Of a DNA stretch of 64,000 nucleotides, positions 1 to 8,183 are shown piece after piece. The position numbers and the translations under genes were made by a program. The DNA is from Pseudomonas aegrilactucae. Its GTDB lineage: Bacteria; Pseudomonadota; Gammaproteobacteria; Pseudomonadales; Pseudomonadaceae. Position 1 is the stretch's first letter, and the number at the start of each line of letters is the position of its first letter. The stretch is taken from positions 1-64,000 of the forward strand of contig NZ_JAHTBI010000047.1 in assembly GCF_019168305.1 (NCBI RefSeq). The letters are read 5' to 3'. The notes under the pieces are model-generated. The model made no database searches and was not told where the DNA came from. It saw nothing but the letters and a program-made list of their open reading frames with translations.

Positions 1-1
1 C

Positions 2-1054
2 GCGTGGCAGGCCAAGTACCACCGGCTGGCGGCACTGACCATGGTCAGCGTGTGCGGCCTGATGACCTGCATCACCTTCGTGTGGTTTTCCGCCCCGGAC
101 CTGGCGCTCACCCAACTGGTGGTCGAGGTGGTCACCACGGTGCTGATCCTGCTGGGCCTGCGCTGGCTGCCGCGGCGTATCGAAGACATCTCGCCATTGC
201 CCGGCAGCAAGGAGCGCGCGGTGGCACGTCGCCTGCGCGACCTGTTGCTGGCGGTGCTGGTCGGTGGCGGCATGGCGTTGCTGTCGTACGCGATGCTGAC
301 ACGCCCGACCCCCAACGTGATCTCCTCGTTCTACCTCAGCCGTGCCCTGCCCGAAGGCGGTGGCACCAATGTGGTCAATGTGATGCTGGTCGACTTCCGT
401 GGTTTCGATACCCTGGGCGAGATCACCGTGCTGGTCGCCGTAGCGCTGAGCGTGTTCGCCCTGCTGCGACGCTTCCGCCCGCCCAAGGAAAGCATCCAGT
501 TGCCCGCCCAGCAGCGCCTGCTGGCGCCCGACGTGGTCACCGACCTGGTCAACCCACGCCAGGCCGCCGATACCGCGCTGGGCTTCATGATGGTGCCGGC
601 CGCGCTGGTGCGCCTGCTGCTGCCGATTGCCCTGGTGATTTCGATGTACCTGTTCATGCGTGGCCACAACCAGCCGGGCGGCGGCTTCGTTGCCGGCCTG
701 GTGATGTCGGTGGCGTTCATCCTGCAATACATGGTCGCCGGCACCCAGTGGGTCGAGGCGCAGATGAGCCTTCGGCCGTTGCGCTGGATGGGCACCGGAC
801 TGCTGTTCGCCACCCTCACCGGGGCCGGGGCGATGCTGTTCGGGTATCCGTTCCTGACCACTCACACCGCCCACCTGCACCTGCCGGTACTGGGTGATAT
901 CCATGTCGCCAGCGCGCTGTTCTTCGACACCGGCATCTTTACCGTGGTGGTGGGCTCTACCCTGCTGATCCTTACCGCACTGGCCCACCAGTCGGTGCGC
1001 AGCCACCGCCCAAGCAGCCAGCCCAAACCCACCGCCAGCCCGGGAGCCGCCTGA
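2..1054 (+). CDS. mrpA: Mrp-type Na+/H+ antiporter subunit A/B fusion, C-terminal part (5' end outside window)
   Basis: This is the 3' part of the large subunit of a multisubunit monovalent cation/proton antiporter in the inner membrane. The frame is open from the window edge; an internal ATG at 41 is not the start. The visible 350 residues begin in late transmembrane helices of the MrpA (NuoL-like) unit. They then run into an MnhB/MrpB domain at about residues 195-330, recognisable from the GHNQPGGGF segment. Subunit B is therefore fused to A, as in group 2 (Pha/Sha) operons of Pseudomonas and rhizobia. The stop codon overlaps the mrpC start by one base (TGATG), so translation is probably coupled. 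Confidence 0.93.
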   Translation, partial: AWQAKYHRLAALTMVSVCGLMTCITFVWFSAPDLALTQLVVEVVTTVLILLGLRWLPRRIEDISPLPGSKERAVARRLRDLLLAVLVGGGMALLSYAMLTRPTPNVISSFYLSRALPEGGGTNVVNVMLVDFRGFDTLGEITVLVAVALSVFALLRRFRPPKESIQLPAQQRLLAPDVVTDLVNPRQAADTALGFMMVPAALVRLLLPIALVISMYLFMRGHNQPGGGFVAGLVMSVAFILQYMVAGTQWVEAQMSLRPLRWMGTGLLFATLTGAGAMLFGYPFLTTHTAHLHLPVLGDIHVASALFFDTGIFTVVVGSTLLILTALAHQSVRSHRPSSQPKPTASPGAA

Positions 1055-1398
1055 TGGAAGAAGTGATCGCAATTGCCATCGGCGTGCTTGCCGCCTCGGG
1101 GGTCTGGCTGATCCTGCGCCCACGGACCTTCCAGGTGGTGATGGGGCTGTGCCTGCTGTCCTACGGGGTCAACCTGTTCATCTTCAGCATGGGCAGCCTG
1201 TTCATCGGCAAGGAGCCAATCATCAAGGACGGCGTGCCGCAGGACCTGCTCAACTACACCGACCCGCTGCCCCAGGCGCTGGTACTCACCGCCATCGTCA
1301 TCAGCTTTGCCATGACTGCCCTGTTCCTGGTGGTGCTGCTGGCCTCGCGCGGGCTGACCGGAACCGACCACGTCGATGGCCGGGAGCCTAACGAATGA
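1054..1398 (+). CDS. mrpC: Mrp-type Na+/H+ antiporter subunit C
   Basis: This 114-residue membrane protein has three hydrophobic segments and the NuoK-like MrpC pattern: RPRTFQVVMGLCLLSYGVNL near residue 25-45 and the TDPLPQALVLTAIVIS segment near residue 68-84. Subunit C is a small core subunit of the antiporter and corresponds to NuoK of complex I. The ATG overlaps the upstream stop by one base, and the stop overlaps the mrpD start as ATGA. The length is typical for the family. Confidence 0.95.
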   Translation: MEEVIAIAIGVLAASGVWLILRPRTFQVVMGLCLLSYGVNLFIFSMGSLFIGKEPIIKDGVPQDLLNYTDPLPQALVLTAIVISFAMTALFLVVLLASRGLTGTDHVDGREPNE

Positions 1399-3080
1399 GC
1401 GTGATGAACCAACTGATCGTCGCCCCCATCCTGCTGCCGCTGCTGACCGCTGCTGTCATGTTGTTGCTGGGAGAAAAACGCCGCCCGCTCAAGGCCCGCA
1501 TCAACCTGGTCTCCAGCCTGCTGGGCCTGGGTATCTCGGTCAGCCTGCTGCTGTGGGTCCAGGCCCAGGGCCAGGCCAGTTCCATCGGCGTGTACCTGCC
1601 GGGCAACTGGCAGGCGCCCTTCGGCATCGTGCTCGTGCTGGACCGCCTTTCGGCGCTGATGCTGGTGCTCACCGGGGTCGTCGGGGTCAGTGCCCTGCTG
1701 TTCGCCATGGCCCGCTGGGACCGGGCAGGGGCCAGCTTCCATGCGCTGTTCCAGATTCAACTGATGGGGCTGTACGGCGCATTCCTGACCGCCGACCTGT
1801 TCAACCTGTTCGTGTTCTTCGAGGTGTTGCTGGCGGCTTCCTACGGCCTGATCCTGCACGGTTCGGGGCGCGCACGGGTCAAGGCAGGCCTGCACTACAT
1901 CGCCATCAACCTGCTGGCGTCCTCGCTGTTCCTGGTGGGCGCGGCCATGCTCTATGGGGTCACCGGCACCCTGAACATGGCCGACCTGGCGCTGAAGATC
2001 CCACTGGTGCCCGAGGCCGACCGTGGCCTGCTGCACGCAGGGGCCGCGATCCTTGCCACCGCGTTCCTGGCCAAGGCCGGGATCTGGCCGCTGAATTTCT
2101 GGCTGGTACCGGCCTATTCGTCGGCCAGTGCCCCGGTGGCCGCACTCTTCGCGATCATGACCAAGGTCGGCATCTACACCGTGCTGCGTCTGTGGACCCT
2201 GCTGTTCTCAGGGCAGGCGGGCGCATCGGCGTTCTTTGGCGGTGAATGGCTGGTGTACGGCGGCCTGGCAACCCTGGGCTGCGCGGCGGTATCGATTCTC
2301 GCCGCGCAACGCCTCGAGCGCATGGCCAGCCTGAGCATCCTGGTGTCGGCCGGCATCCTGCTGGCGGCCATCGGCTTCGGCCAGGCGGCGCTGACCGCCG
2401 GTGCGCTGTTCTATCTGGTCAGCTCGACACTGGCCTTGAGCGCACTGTTCCTGCTGGCCGAACTGATCGAACGCTCGCGCTCGGCCAACGAGATCCCGCT
2501 GGAAGACGATGGCGATGCCCTGCCCTCGCCGCTGGAGTCGCTGCAACCGCCCAAGGGCATCAACCTGGATGACGAGCAGAAAGCCGTGGTCGGCCAGGTG
2601 ATCCCCTGGACCATGGCCTTCCTGGGCCTGAGCTTCATTGCCTGCGCACTGCTGATCATCGGCATGCCGCCTCTGTCCGGGTTCATCGGCAAGCTCAGCC
2701 TGATCAGCGCACTGTTCAACCCCAACGGCCTGGGCAACCCCGTCGACCAGGTGCTGCCAATGACCGGCTGGGCCCTTGTGGCGCTGCTGGTACTGTCGGG
2801 CCTGGCCTCGCTGATCGCCCTCACCCGCGTCGGCATTCAGCGCTTCTGGACGCCTCAGGAGCGCCCCTCGCCCCTGCTGCGCCGCTACGAGTGCATTCCC
2901 ATCGTGATGCTGTTGGGGTTGTGCGTGCTGCTCAGTGTGCGCGCCGAGCCGCTGTTGCGTTACACCCAGGATACCGCTGCCGGGCTCAAAGACCCCAGCA
3001 ACTACGTGAATGCGGTGATGGGCACACGACCGTTGCCCGGGCCCTCCAGCGAGGCGATTGCCGGGCAGGTGCAGCCATGA
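1395..3080 (+). CDS. mrpD: Mrp-type Na+/H+ antiporter subunit D
   Basis: The 561-residue product is a NuoM/NuoN-like proton-translocating antiporter subunit with about 14 hydrophobic helices. The conserved ADLFNLFVFFEVLLAASYGL segment (about residues 134-153) and the later KAGIWPLNFWLVPAYSSAS segment carry the helix-breaking and charged residues typical of this family. A hydrophilic stretch near residues 355-395 is longer than in many MrpD proteins. It overlaps mrpC by ATGA, and its TGA overlaps the mrpE ATG. It works as part of the A-G complex for pH and sodium homeostasis. Confidence 0.95.
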   Translation: MSVMNQLIVAPILLPLLTAAVMLLLGEKRRPLKARINLVSSLLGLGISVSLLLWVQAQGQASSIGVYLPGNWQAPFGIVLVLDRLSALMLVLTGVVGVSALLFAMARWDRAGASFHALFQIQLMGLYGAFLTADLFNLFVFFEVLLAASYGLILHGSGRARVKAGLHYIAINLLASSLFLVGAAMLYGVTGTLNMADLALKIPLVPEADRGLLHAGAAILATAFLAKAGIWPLNFWLVPAYSSASAPVAALFAIMTKVGIYTVLRLWTLLFSGQAGASAFFGGEWLVYGGLATLGCAAVSILAAQRLERMASLSILVSAGILLAAIGFGQAALTAGALFYLVSSTLALSALFLLAELIERSRSANEIPLEDDGDALPSPLESLQPPKGINLDDEQKAVVGQVIPWTMAFLGLSFIACALLIIGMPPLSGFIGKLSLISALFNPNGLGNPVDQVLPMTGWALVALLVLSGLASLIALTRVGIQRFWTPQERPSPLLRRYECIPIVMLLGLCVLLSVRAEPLLRYTQDTAAGLKDPSNYVNAVMGTRPLPGPSSEAIAGQVQP

Positions 3081-3565
3081 AGCGCGTATTCCCTGCTCCG
3101 CTGTTGTCGCTTTCGCTAGGCGGGCTGTGGTTGCTGCTCAACCTCTCGCTCAGCGCCGGCAACCTGCTGCTCGGCGCCCTGCTGGGCCTGCTGGCGCCAC
3201 TGCTCATGGCCCCTTTGCGCCCGCTGCCGGTACGTATCCGCAAGCCCGGCACTATCGTGCGCCTGATCGTGCGGGTGGGTATCGATGTGGTGGTGTCCAA
3301 CCTGCAGGTCGCCTGCAGCGTATGGCGTGCCCACCGTCACCCGCCGCGCTCGCGTTTCATCCGCATTCCGTTACACCTGCGCGATGCTCATGGGCTGGCC
3401 GCGCTGTCGATGATCACCACAGTGGTTCCCGGCACCATCTGGTCGGAGCTCGCCCTGGACCGCAGCATCCTGCTGCTGCATGTCTTCGATCTGGACGATG
3501 AGGCGCGCTTCATCGAACACTTCAAGCACACCTATGAACGCCCGCTGATGGAGATCTTCGAATGA
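3077..3565 (+). CDS. mrpE: Mrp-type Na+/H+ antiporter subunit E
   Basis: MrpE is a 162-residue protein with two N-terminal hydrophobic helices and a soluble C-terminal half. The C-terminal half contains the ALSMITTVVPGTIW segment near residue 110-123, diagnostic of MrpE/MnhE. I chose the ATG at 3077, which overlaps the mrpD stop by four bases (ATGA), over more upstream in-frame codons inside mrpD. Its end overlaps mrpF. Its role in the complex is assembly or stability rather than ion translocation. Confidence 0.93.
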   Translation: MKRVFPAPLLSLSLGGLWLLLNLSLSAGNLLLGALLGLLAPLLMAPLRPLPVRIRKPGTIVRLIVRVGIDVVVSNLQVACSVWRAHRHPPRSRFIRIPLHLRDAHGLAALSMITTVVPGTIWSELALDRSILLLHVFDLDDEARFIEHFKHTYERPLMEIFE

Positions 3566-3840
3566 CTGGCCTGCTCGCCAACGCCATTCTCGCCAGCCTG
3601 TTCATCTTTGCCCTGGCCATGGCCCTGACCCTGGTGCGCCTGTTCAAGGGCCCTTCGGCCCAGGACCGGGTTCTGGCGCTGGACTACCTGTACATCCTGG
3701 CCATGCTGATGATGCTGGTGCTGGGCATTCGCTATGCCAGCGACACCTATTTCGAAGGCGCACTGTTGATCGCATTGTTCGGCTTCGTCGGTTCGTTTGC
3801 CCTGGCCAAATTCCTCCTGCGTGGCGAGGTGATCGAATGA
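3562..3840 (+). CDS. mrpF: Mrp-type Na+/H+ antiporter subunit F
   Basis: This 92-residue protein has three hydrophobic helices and the family pattern RLFKGPSAQDRVLALDYL near residue 28-45, containing the conserved Asp of MrpF/MnhF. It starts in an ATGA overlap with mrpE and ends in an ATGA overlap with mrpG, so the six visible cistrons form a fully coupled operon. Confidence 0.95.
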   Translation: MTGLLANAILASLFIFALAMALTLVRLFKGPSAQDRVLALDYLYILAMLMMLVLGIRYASDTYFEGALLIALFGFVGSFALAKFLLRGEVIE

Positions 3841-4202
3841 ATGCACTCAATGAACTGCCACTCTGGCTTGAGGCGCTCACCGCCGCCTTGCTGGTCATCA
3901 GCAGCCTGTTCGCCCTCAGCGGTGCGGTCGGCCTGCTGCGCCTGAAGGCGTTCTTCCAACGCATGCACCCGCCCGCACTGGCATCGACCCTGGGCACCTG
4001 GTGCGTGGCATTGGCATCGATCCTGTATTTCTCAGGCCTCAAGCACTCGCCCGTGCTGCACGCCTGGCTGATCCCGATCCTGCTGTCGATCACCGTACCG
4101 GTGACAACCCTGCTGCTGGCGCGAGCAGCCCTGTTTCGCAAACGGATGGCCAGGGATGACGTGCCGGAGGAAGTCAGCAGCGGCCGCGACATCGGCCACT
4201 GA
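3837..4202 (+). CDS. mrpG: Mrp-type Na+/H+ antiporter subunit G
   Basis: MrpG is a 121-residue protein with three hydrophobic helices. The GAVGLLRLKAFFQRMHPPAL segment near residue 29-48 is the MnhG/MrpG signature. This is the last cistron of the antiporter operon. The next gene is on the opposite strand and ends 24 bases away, so the operon ends here, although I see no strong intrinsic terminator. Confidence 0.95.
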   Translation: MNALNELPLWLEALTAALLVISSLFALSGAVGLLRLKAFFQRMHPPALASTLGTWCVALASILYFSGLKHSPVLHAWLIPILLSITVPVTTLLLARAALFRKRMARDDVPEEVSSGRDIGH

Positions 4203-4226
4203 GTCGGCGTTGGTGGCCTCGCCTGT

Positions 4227-4433
4227 TCAGCCGGCCAGCTGCTGCAGCTGGCGGCGCACCATGGCCGCGTATTCGGGTGGGTTCAGCTGATACAGCTGCC
4301 CGGCCACCCAATCCAGCCAGGCGCCCTGCAGCACCTCACGTTGCGCGATCCAGTCACGCGCCAAGGCCTCGGCCCGGGCGTGGTGCGCCGCGTGGTACTG
4401 CGCTCGGCTGACAGCGCCCTCGGCGCTGCTCAC
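4227..4433 (-). CDS. small hypothetical protein
   Basis: I do not recognise this 68-residue protein. I chose the GTG at 4433 because it forms a GTGA overlap with the stop codon of the upstream gene, the usual sign of coupled translation; an in-frame start at 4469 would lie inside that gene. The product is Ala/Gln/Trp-rich, with an amphipathic helical look and no signal peptide or membrane helix. It probably works with the upstream 155-residue protein. Confidence 0.6.
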   Translation of the reverse strand: MSSAEGAVSRAQYHAAHHARAEALARDWIAQREVLQGAWLDWVAGQLYQLNPPEYAAMVRRQLQQLAG

Positions 4434-4897
4434 TCGCTGGCCTTGAAGGTCAGTTCGCCCTTGCGCCACTTGGCAGCCTTGGCCGTGGCAGCCTTCAAGG
4501 TCTTGCTCAGACCTTCCTGCAACTGCTGGTGGGCGGCGAACACCATGACCACCGACTGCCCCTCGCGAAACACGATGCCATGCCCCTCGGGTACGGTGAC
4601 GAACGCATAGTCGCCAAGCCCGTACACCGTCAGCTTGATCTCGCGAAAGCGGATCTCCAGCTTGCCGCCCTCGCGGCTTGGCAATACCGCCGCACGGAAG
4701 TGGTCGCCCACCTTCAACTCCAGCCGCGGCTTGTCATCGACCACCAGCCCCTCCTGGGTGTCGATCTCGGCCAAGTAGATCCCTTCGGCGCTTTGCTCGG
4801 TCACATAGACATATCGCGATTGAAACTGTTTGACCAACTTGGCCCGCAGGTCGCCCAGCACGAAGAGGGCATGCATATCCAGATTACTGACTGCCAA
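4430..4897 (-). CDS. hypothetical protein, 155 residues
   Basis: This is a soluble, charged protein that I cannot assign to a named family. It contains alternating beta-type segments in residues 20-105 and a lysine-rich tail. There is no signal peptide or membrane helix. The start at 4897 is preceded by a good ribosome binding site (GAGGA, eight bases before ATG). It overlaps the next small gene by four bases, forming a two-gene unit convergent with the Mrp operon. Amino acid composition and codon use match the neighbours, so I take it as real. Confidence 0.75.
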   Translation of the reverse strand: MAVSNLDMHALFVLGDLRAKLVKQFQSRYVYVTEQSAEGIYLAEIDTQEGLVVDDKPRLELKVGDHFRAAVLPSREGGKLEIRFREIKLTVYGLGDYAFVTVPEGHGIVFREGQSVVMVFAAHQQLQEGLSKTLKAATAKAAKWRKGELTFKASE

Positions 4898-5213
4898 TGA
4901 TTAATTCCTCAAAACCAACATCACCCCCGCCACCTCGCAGACAGCTCTGTGCCGCGAAGGCCCCGGTTCTTCAATTTGAAGTCTGAAAGACTAGTGGATA
5001 AGTGCCAGCAGCGTTCATACACACAGACACCGGGTTGCGAAGGAAAACACGCCGTGTTGTGCCAGTGATCTCCTGGCAATAACAAACAGACCATTCCTGA
5101 AGTGCAACCGATTTTTCTGACAGCGTATTCGCGGGAAAAATGCGATAGCTGAAAGAAAGATTCCCAGACAGGGGATCTCTGGGCGAACACGTTCACTGCA
5201 CAGGGAAGCGAAT
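4898..5213. other. 316 bp intergenic stretch, AT-richer than surroundings
   Basis: No convincing gene lies here. The minus-strand open frame across 4921-5301 is Cys- and Phe-rich, lacks a ribosome binding site and looks like a shadow. The stretch must hold the promoter of the 155-residue gene (minus strand) and that of the small gene beginning at 5214 (plus strand). Confidence 0.5.
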
Positions 5214-5447
5214 ATGCACGAAAACACTGAAACCCGTCGAGTGGCCAATACACTTGCAGTAGCAAAAAAAACCGATCTCTGCCCGTGCAGTGCCCACCCA
5301 CGCTACATTGTAGTACCCGCCGGCATCGGTTTTTTTCACATTACCGAGTTCGCTACCGGCCAGGTCAGGGGCTTTCGACGCCACCATGGCGAAGCCTGCG
5401 CCCTGGCACATACCCTCGAGGCTGCAAGCCTGGCTCAGCCAGCCTGA
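5214..5447 (+). CDS. small hypothetical protein, 77 residues
   Basis: I cannot name the family, but the C-terminal half reads like a real folded protein. It has a strand-rich YIVVPAGIGFFHITE segment followed by GQVRGFRRHHGEACALAHTL, a layout I associate with short conserved Pseudomonas proteins. A GGGA-type ribosome binding site precedes the ATG. The 3' end overlaps the end of the convergent gene at 5435 by 13 bases. Confidence 0.55.
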   Translation: MHENTETRRVANTLAVAKKTDLCPCSAHPRYIVVPAGIGFFHITEFATGQVRGFRRHHGEACALAHTLEAASLAQPA

Positions 5448-5644
5448 CGTGCCGACGACGCGTGCGCATCGATATACGCCAGCCAGGCAGCCTGGCACTC
5501 CTGGGCTTCGCCACGGGTGGCGAACGCAGCACCGCGGCGCTCGCCGTTGACCATCACCACCCAGCACGCACGGTTACCCAAGACGCGTAGAGACGCCGGT
5601 ACTCCACTGCCGATCATCACGGCCACATCGACTCTGCTATGCAT
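5435..5644 (-). CDS. small hypothetical protein, 69 residues
   Basis: This 69-residue protein has a strong ribosome binding site, GGAGGGG four bases before the ATG at 5644. It has a beta-strand pattern (RVLGNRACWVVMVNGERRGA) followed by an amphipathic helix beginning ATRGEAQECQAAWLAYID. No domain is recognised. It overlaps the convergent small gene by 13 bases at the 3' ends. Confidence 0.6.
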   Translation of the reverse strand: MHSRVDVAVMIGSGVPASLRVLGNRACWVVMVNGERRGAAFATRGEAQECQAAWLAYIDAHASSARQAG

Positions 5645-5759
5645 GATCCCCTCCGGAATTTCATTAGCAAACTAACGATGCGGCGATGATAAACCCTGGC
5701 CCTCGCCGGAAAAAGCTATCCCCAACATAGCTGTATTGCATCAACTGCAACAAAGCCGC

Positions 5760-7367
5760 TCACGTCTTCACGCCCTGTTGCGGGCGGTAACCCAGGCGCA
5801 GCCCGCCCCAGTGGCGACCCTGTACCTGGATCGGTACCGACAGGTCATGCATCAGCTCGCCGGTATCACGGGTGTAGGTTTGCAGCAGCACGGGCTGTTG
5901 ATGGCTACCGCAGCGTATCCCGGTGCGGTCGTCGAACTTGCGCTTGCTGCGATTGTGCGCGGTGTCGGTCGCTTCGTCACCGGTCAAGGGCTGACTGAAG
6001 GCCTTGTTGTGGGTGGGCACATACCCCTGCTGCGTACAGGCGATGGCAAACACCAGCCCTTCGTGCTGAGCCAGCAATGGCTCCTGGATCGCCGGCAGCA
6101 CCTGGTCGGTGTAGTCGTCGAAGCGGGAGCGATAACGTGCCGGACGCGTACCTGGCAACACCTGGTACTGACGGTCGAACAATGCCTCCACGCTCACCCG
6201 TCCCTGCGCGATGTCGGCTTCGAACTGCCGGGCAATCTGCTGCGCGCCCTGACGGGCCAGGTCGTAGACGCGTTGGTGGTAGTCGTCCAGGCCGACCTCG
6301 GCCAGGCGTTCGCTGATGCGTTCGGCCTGCCCTTCCATCTGCACCGCCGACTGCGCCAGGCGCTGGGTCTGCTGGTCGCTGACCTCCAGGTCCCCGCGCA
6401 TCTGCGCCACGGCTTGAAACAGGCTGTCGAGCTGGGTGCGATTGGTCTCGGTGCCGGCGGCGATGGCATCGATCTGCTGCTCTACACCAGCGGCCAGCCC
6501 GGCGATGGTGTCCAACTGCTCACCGGTATGTTCGACCTGGTCGACACCGCTGTGCAGGTCATCGGACAGCTCGCGGATCTGTTCCACGACCTGCGCGGTA
6601 CGCTGCTGGATATCCGCCACCATCAGCCCGACCTCTTCGGTGGCACTGGCCGTACGCCCGGCCAGGCCGCGCACCTCATCGGCCACCACCGCGAAACCGC
6701 GGCCGTGCTCGCCTGCGCGGGCCGCCTCGATGGCGGCGTTCAACGCCAGCAGATTGGTCTGGCTGGCGATGGTCTGGATCACCAGCGTGACCCGGGCAAT
6801 GTCTTCACTGCGCTGGTGCAAGGCTTCGATAAGTTCACGGCTGGCGTTCGCACGGGCACTGAGCTGGTGCATGCGTTGAATCGACTCCGCCAACACCCTG
6901 CGCCCGGCCGCGCTGCTCTGGTGGGCCTCGCGGGCCGCCTTCAGGGCTTGCTGGCTGAGCTGGGAGGTGGCTTTTTCAGTTCCGATCATCACTTCGGCGC
7001 TGGTGACGATCTGCGCCGCCGCGCCAAGTTGCGACTGCAGCTTGCTCGCCAATTGCTGCACCGCAAACGCCACGCCCGCAGCCGACAGGGCATTGTGGCT
7101 GGTGGCCTGGGACAGGTCACGGGTCAGGTCGCCGAGCGGGTCGGCGCGGGTCACCACTTCGGCAGGCTGACGGCGTATCAGTGGCAGCCACAAGGTGATC
7201 AGGGCCAGCGGCAGGCACACATACACCGACACCTGTGCAAACCCCATGGCACCCAGCAGCACAATCAGCACCAGGCTTTGCAGCGCCGGGCCCGACCAGC
7301 GACGCACACCGCCTGAAGTAGTCGCCGGTTGCGCCAGCGTGCCTGGCAGAGATCCTTCTCGCATCAT
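5760..7367 (-). CDS. methyl-accepting chemotaxis protein with C-terminal cytoplasmic sensor domain
   Basis: This 535-residue chemoreceptor signals to the CheA kinase. The N-terminus has two adjacent hydrophobic helices (about residues 28-65) with almost no periplasmic loop. A coiled coil follows, and then the highly conserved receptor tip, seen as [20 protein letters not shown] and [12 protein letters not shown] near residues 205-240. After the signalling domain, about residues 380-530 form a separate globular domain ([20 protein letters not shown] onward) of the kind found in single-Cache-like sensors. The sensor is therefore cytoplasmic and C-terminal. The gene stands alone and starts with two ATG codons in a row; the first is used here. 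Confidence 0.9.
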   Translation of the reverse strand: MMREGSLPGTLAQPATTSGGVRRWSGPALQSLVLIVLLGAMGFAQVSVYVCLPLALITLWLPLIRRQPAEVVTRADPLGDLTRDLSQATSHNALSAAGVAFAVQQLASKLQSQLGAAAQIVTSAEVMIGTEKATSQLSQQALKAAREAHQSSAAGRRVLAESIQRMHQLSARANASRELIEALHQRSEDIARVTLVIQTIASQTNLLALNAAIEAARAGEHGRGFAVVADEVRGLAGRTASATEEVGLMVADIQQRTAQVVEQIRELSDDLHSGVDQVEHTGEQLDTIAGLAAGVEQQIDAIAAGTETNRTQLDSLFQAVAQMRGDLEVSDQQTQRLAQSAVQMEGQAERISERLAEVGLDDYHQRVYDLARQGAQQIARQFEADIAQGRVSVEALFDRQYQVLPGTRPARYRSRFDDYTDQVLPAIQEPLLAQHEGLVFAIACTQQGYVPTHNKAFSQPLTGDEATDTAHNRSKRKFDDRTGIRCGSHQQPVLLQTYTRDTGELMHDLSVPIQVQGRHWGGLRLGYRPQQGVKT

Positions 7368-7479
7368 GACTAAGCCTCGCGCAGTGTCGTTATTGTGCAG
7401 CCATTAAACGCCACTACCAGGCCATTATCCATGCTTCATTGGATGTAGAACCGGCCCCCTTGATGCAGGACAAAAACGC

Positions 7480-7511
7480 AAAAGCCCCGGGGTTTCAAAC
7501 CCGGGGCTTGT
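7480..7511 (-). terminator. intrinsic terminator after the dksA-like gene
   Basis: A perfect 10 bp inverted repeat (AAGCCCCGGG at 7482-7491 and its complement at 7500-7509) with an 8-base loop lies 20 bases after the dksA-like gene on the minus strand. It is followed by a T-rich run (TTTGCGTTTTTG). It separates that gene from the chemoreceptor gene. Confidence 0.85.
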
Positions 7512-7529
7512 GCAGCACTACCGCTGGCG

Positions 7530-7934
7530 TCAGGCCTGGCGCTGGTGCTTGTCCAATTGCTCGTGACGCTCTTGCGCCTCGATGCAGTACTTGGTGGTGG
7601 GGCTGATCAGCAGGCGCTTGAGGCCGATCGGCTCACCGCTGTCTTCGCACCAGCCGAAACTGTCATCCTTGATGCGGCCCAGGGCAATTTCCAGTTGCGG
7701 CAGCAGACGCTGGTCGCGGTCGATGGTGTTGACCAGCCAGTGGCGCTCTTCTTCAACCGAGGCGGCGTCGGCAGGATCGGCAGGCGTGTCCAGGCTTTCG
7801 ATGGCTACACGATTCTGCTCGATGCGCTCATGGATCTCGGACTTCATCGACTGCAGCAGCTCGGTGAAGAAGGCATGCTGCTCAGCGTTCATGTAGTCAT
7901 CGGCCGGCATGGCCAGCAACTTTTCCTTTGTCAT
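7530..7934 (-). CDS. DksA/TraR-family RNA polymerase-binding protein lacking two zinc cysteines
   Basis: This 134-residue protein resembles DksA, which enters the RNA polymerase secondary channel and acts with ppGpp. The coiled-coil tip motif DxxDxA is present (D53, D56, A58). The zinc-finger region keeps C96 and C117, but the partners are S99 and A120, so the four-cysteine site is broken, as in zinc-independent DksA2 proteins. I chose the ATG at 7934 because AGAGAA lies just upstream; the longer frame to 7961 has no ribosome site. The protein probably replaces DksA when zinc is scarce, but that is inference, and no Zur site was identified. Confidence 0.85.
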   Translation of the reverse strand: MTKEKLLAMPADDYMNAEQHAFFTELLQSMKSEIHERIEQNRVAIESLDTPADPADAASVEEERHWLVNTIDRDQRLLPQLEIALGRIKDDSFGWCEDSGEPIGLKRLLISPTTKYCIEAQERHEQLDKHQRQA

Positions 7935-8150
7935 TGATTTCTCTATAAAAAATACGTGCATTTAGGCGATCGGGTGCTGCCGGCGATCAGCTCGACGGCG
8001 GCGCAATTCTTCAAGCACCATCCGGCACTCAATTTACAGGGGGCGGCAGTCTACGGCCGAGATTCGCAAGGGGCAACAGAAATGAGGGTGGTTTTGTCTG
8101 AAAAGCCCCTCAGGCTTGAGCGAAGTCCCCCTGAGGGCGGCCTTTATAGC

Positions 8151-8181
8151 AAAAAAAACCGTACACCGGGGGGGTGTGCAC
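8151..8181 (-). terminator. probable intrinsic terminator after hybrid histidine kinase
   Basis: Read on the minus strand, a GC stem with one mismatch (GCACACC pairing with GGTGTAC) is followed by eight T residues. It lies directly after the stop codon of the kinase gene. Confidence 0.6.
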
Positions 8182-8183
8182 AT

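Noticed and set aside
4921..5301. 126-codon minus-strand frame in the 4.9-5.3 kb gap
   Set aside because: Cys/Phe-rich, no ribosome site, and overlaps a better supported plus-strand gene.
5736..7316. 526-codon open frame opposite the chemoreceptor gene
   Set aside because: It is antisense to an unmistakable chemoreceptor; long antisense frames are expected at this GC content, and the translation has no recognisable domain.
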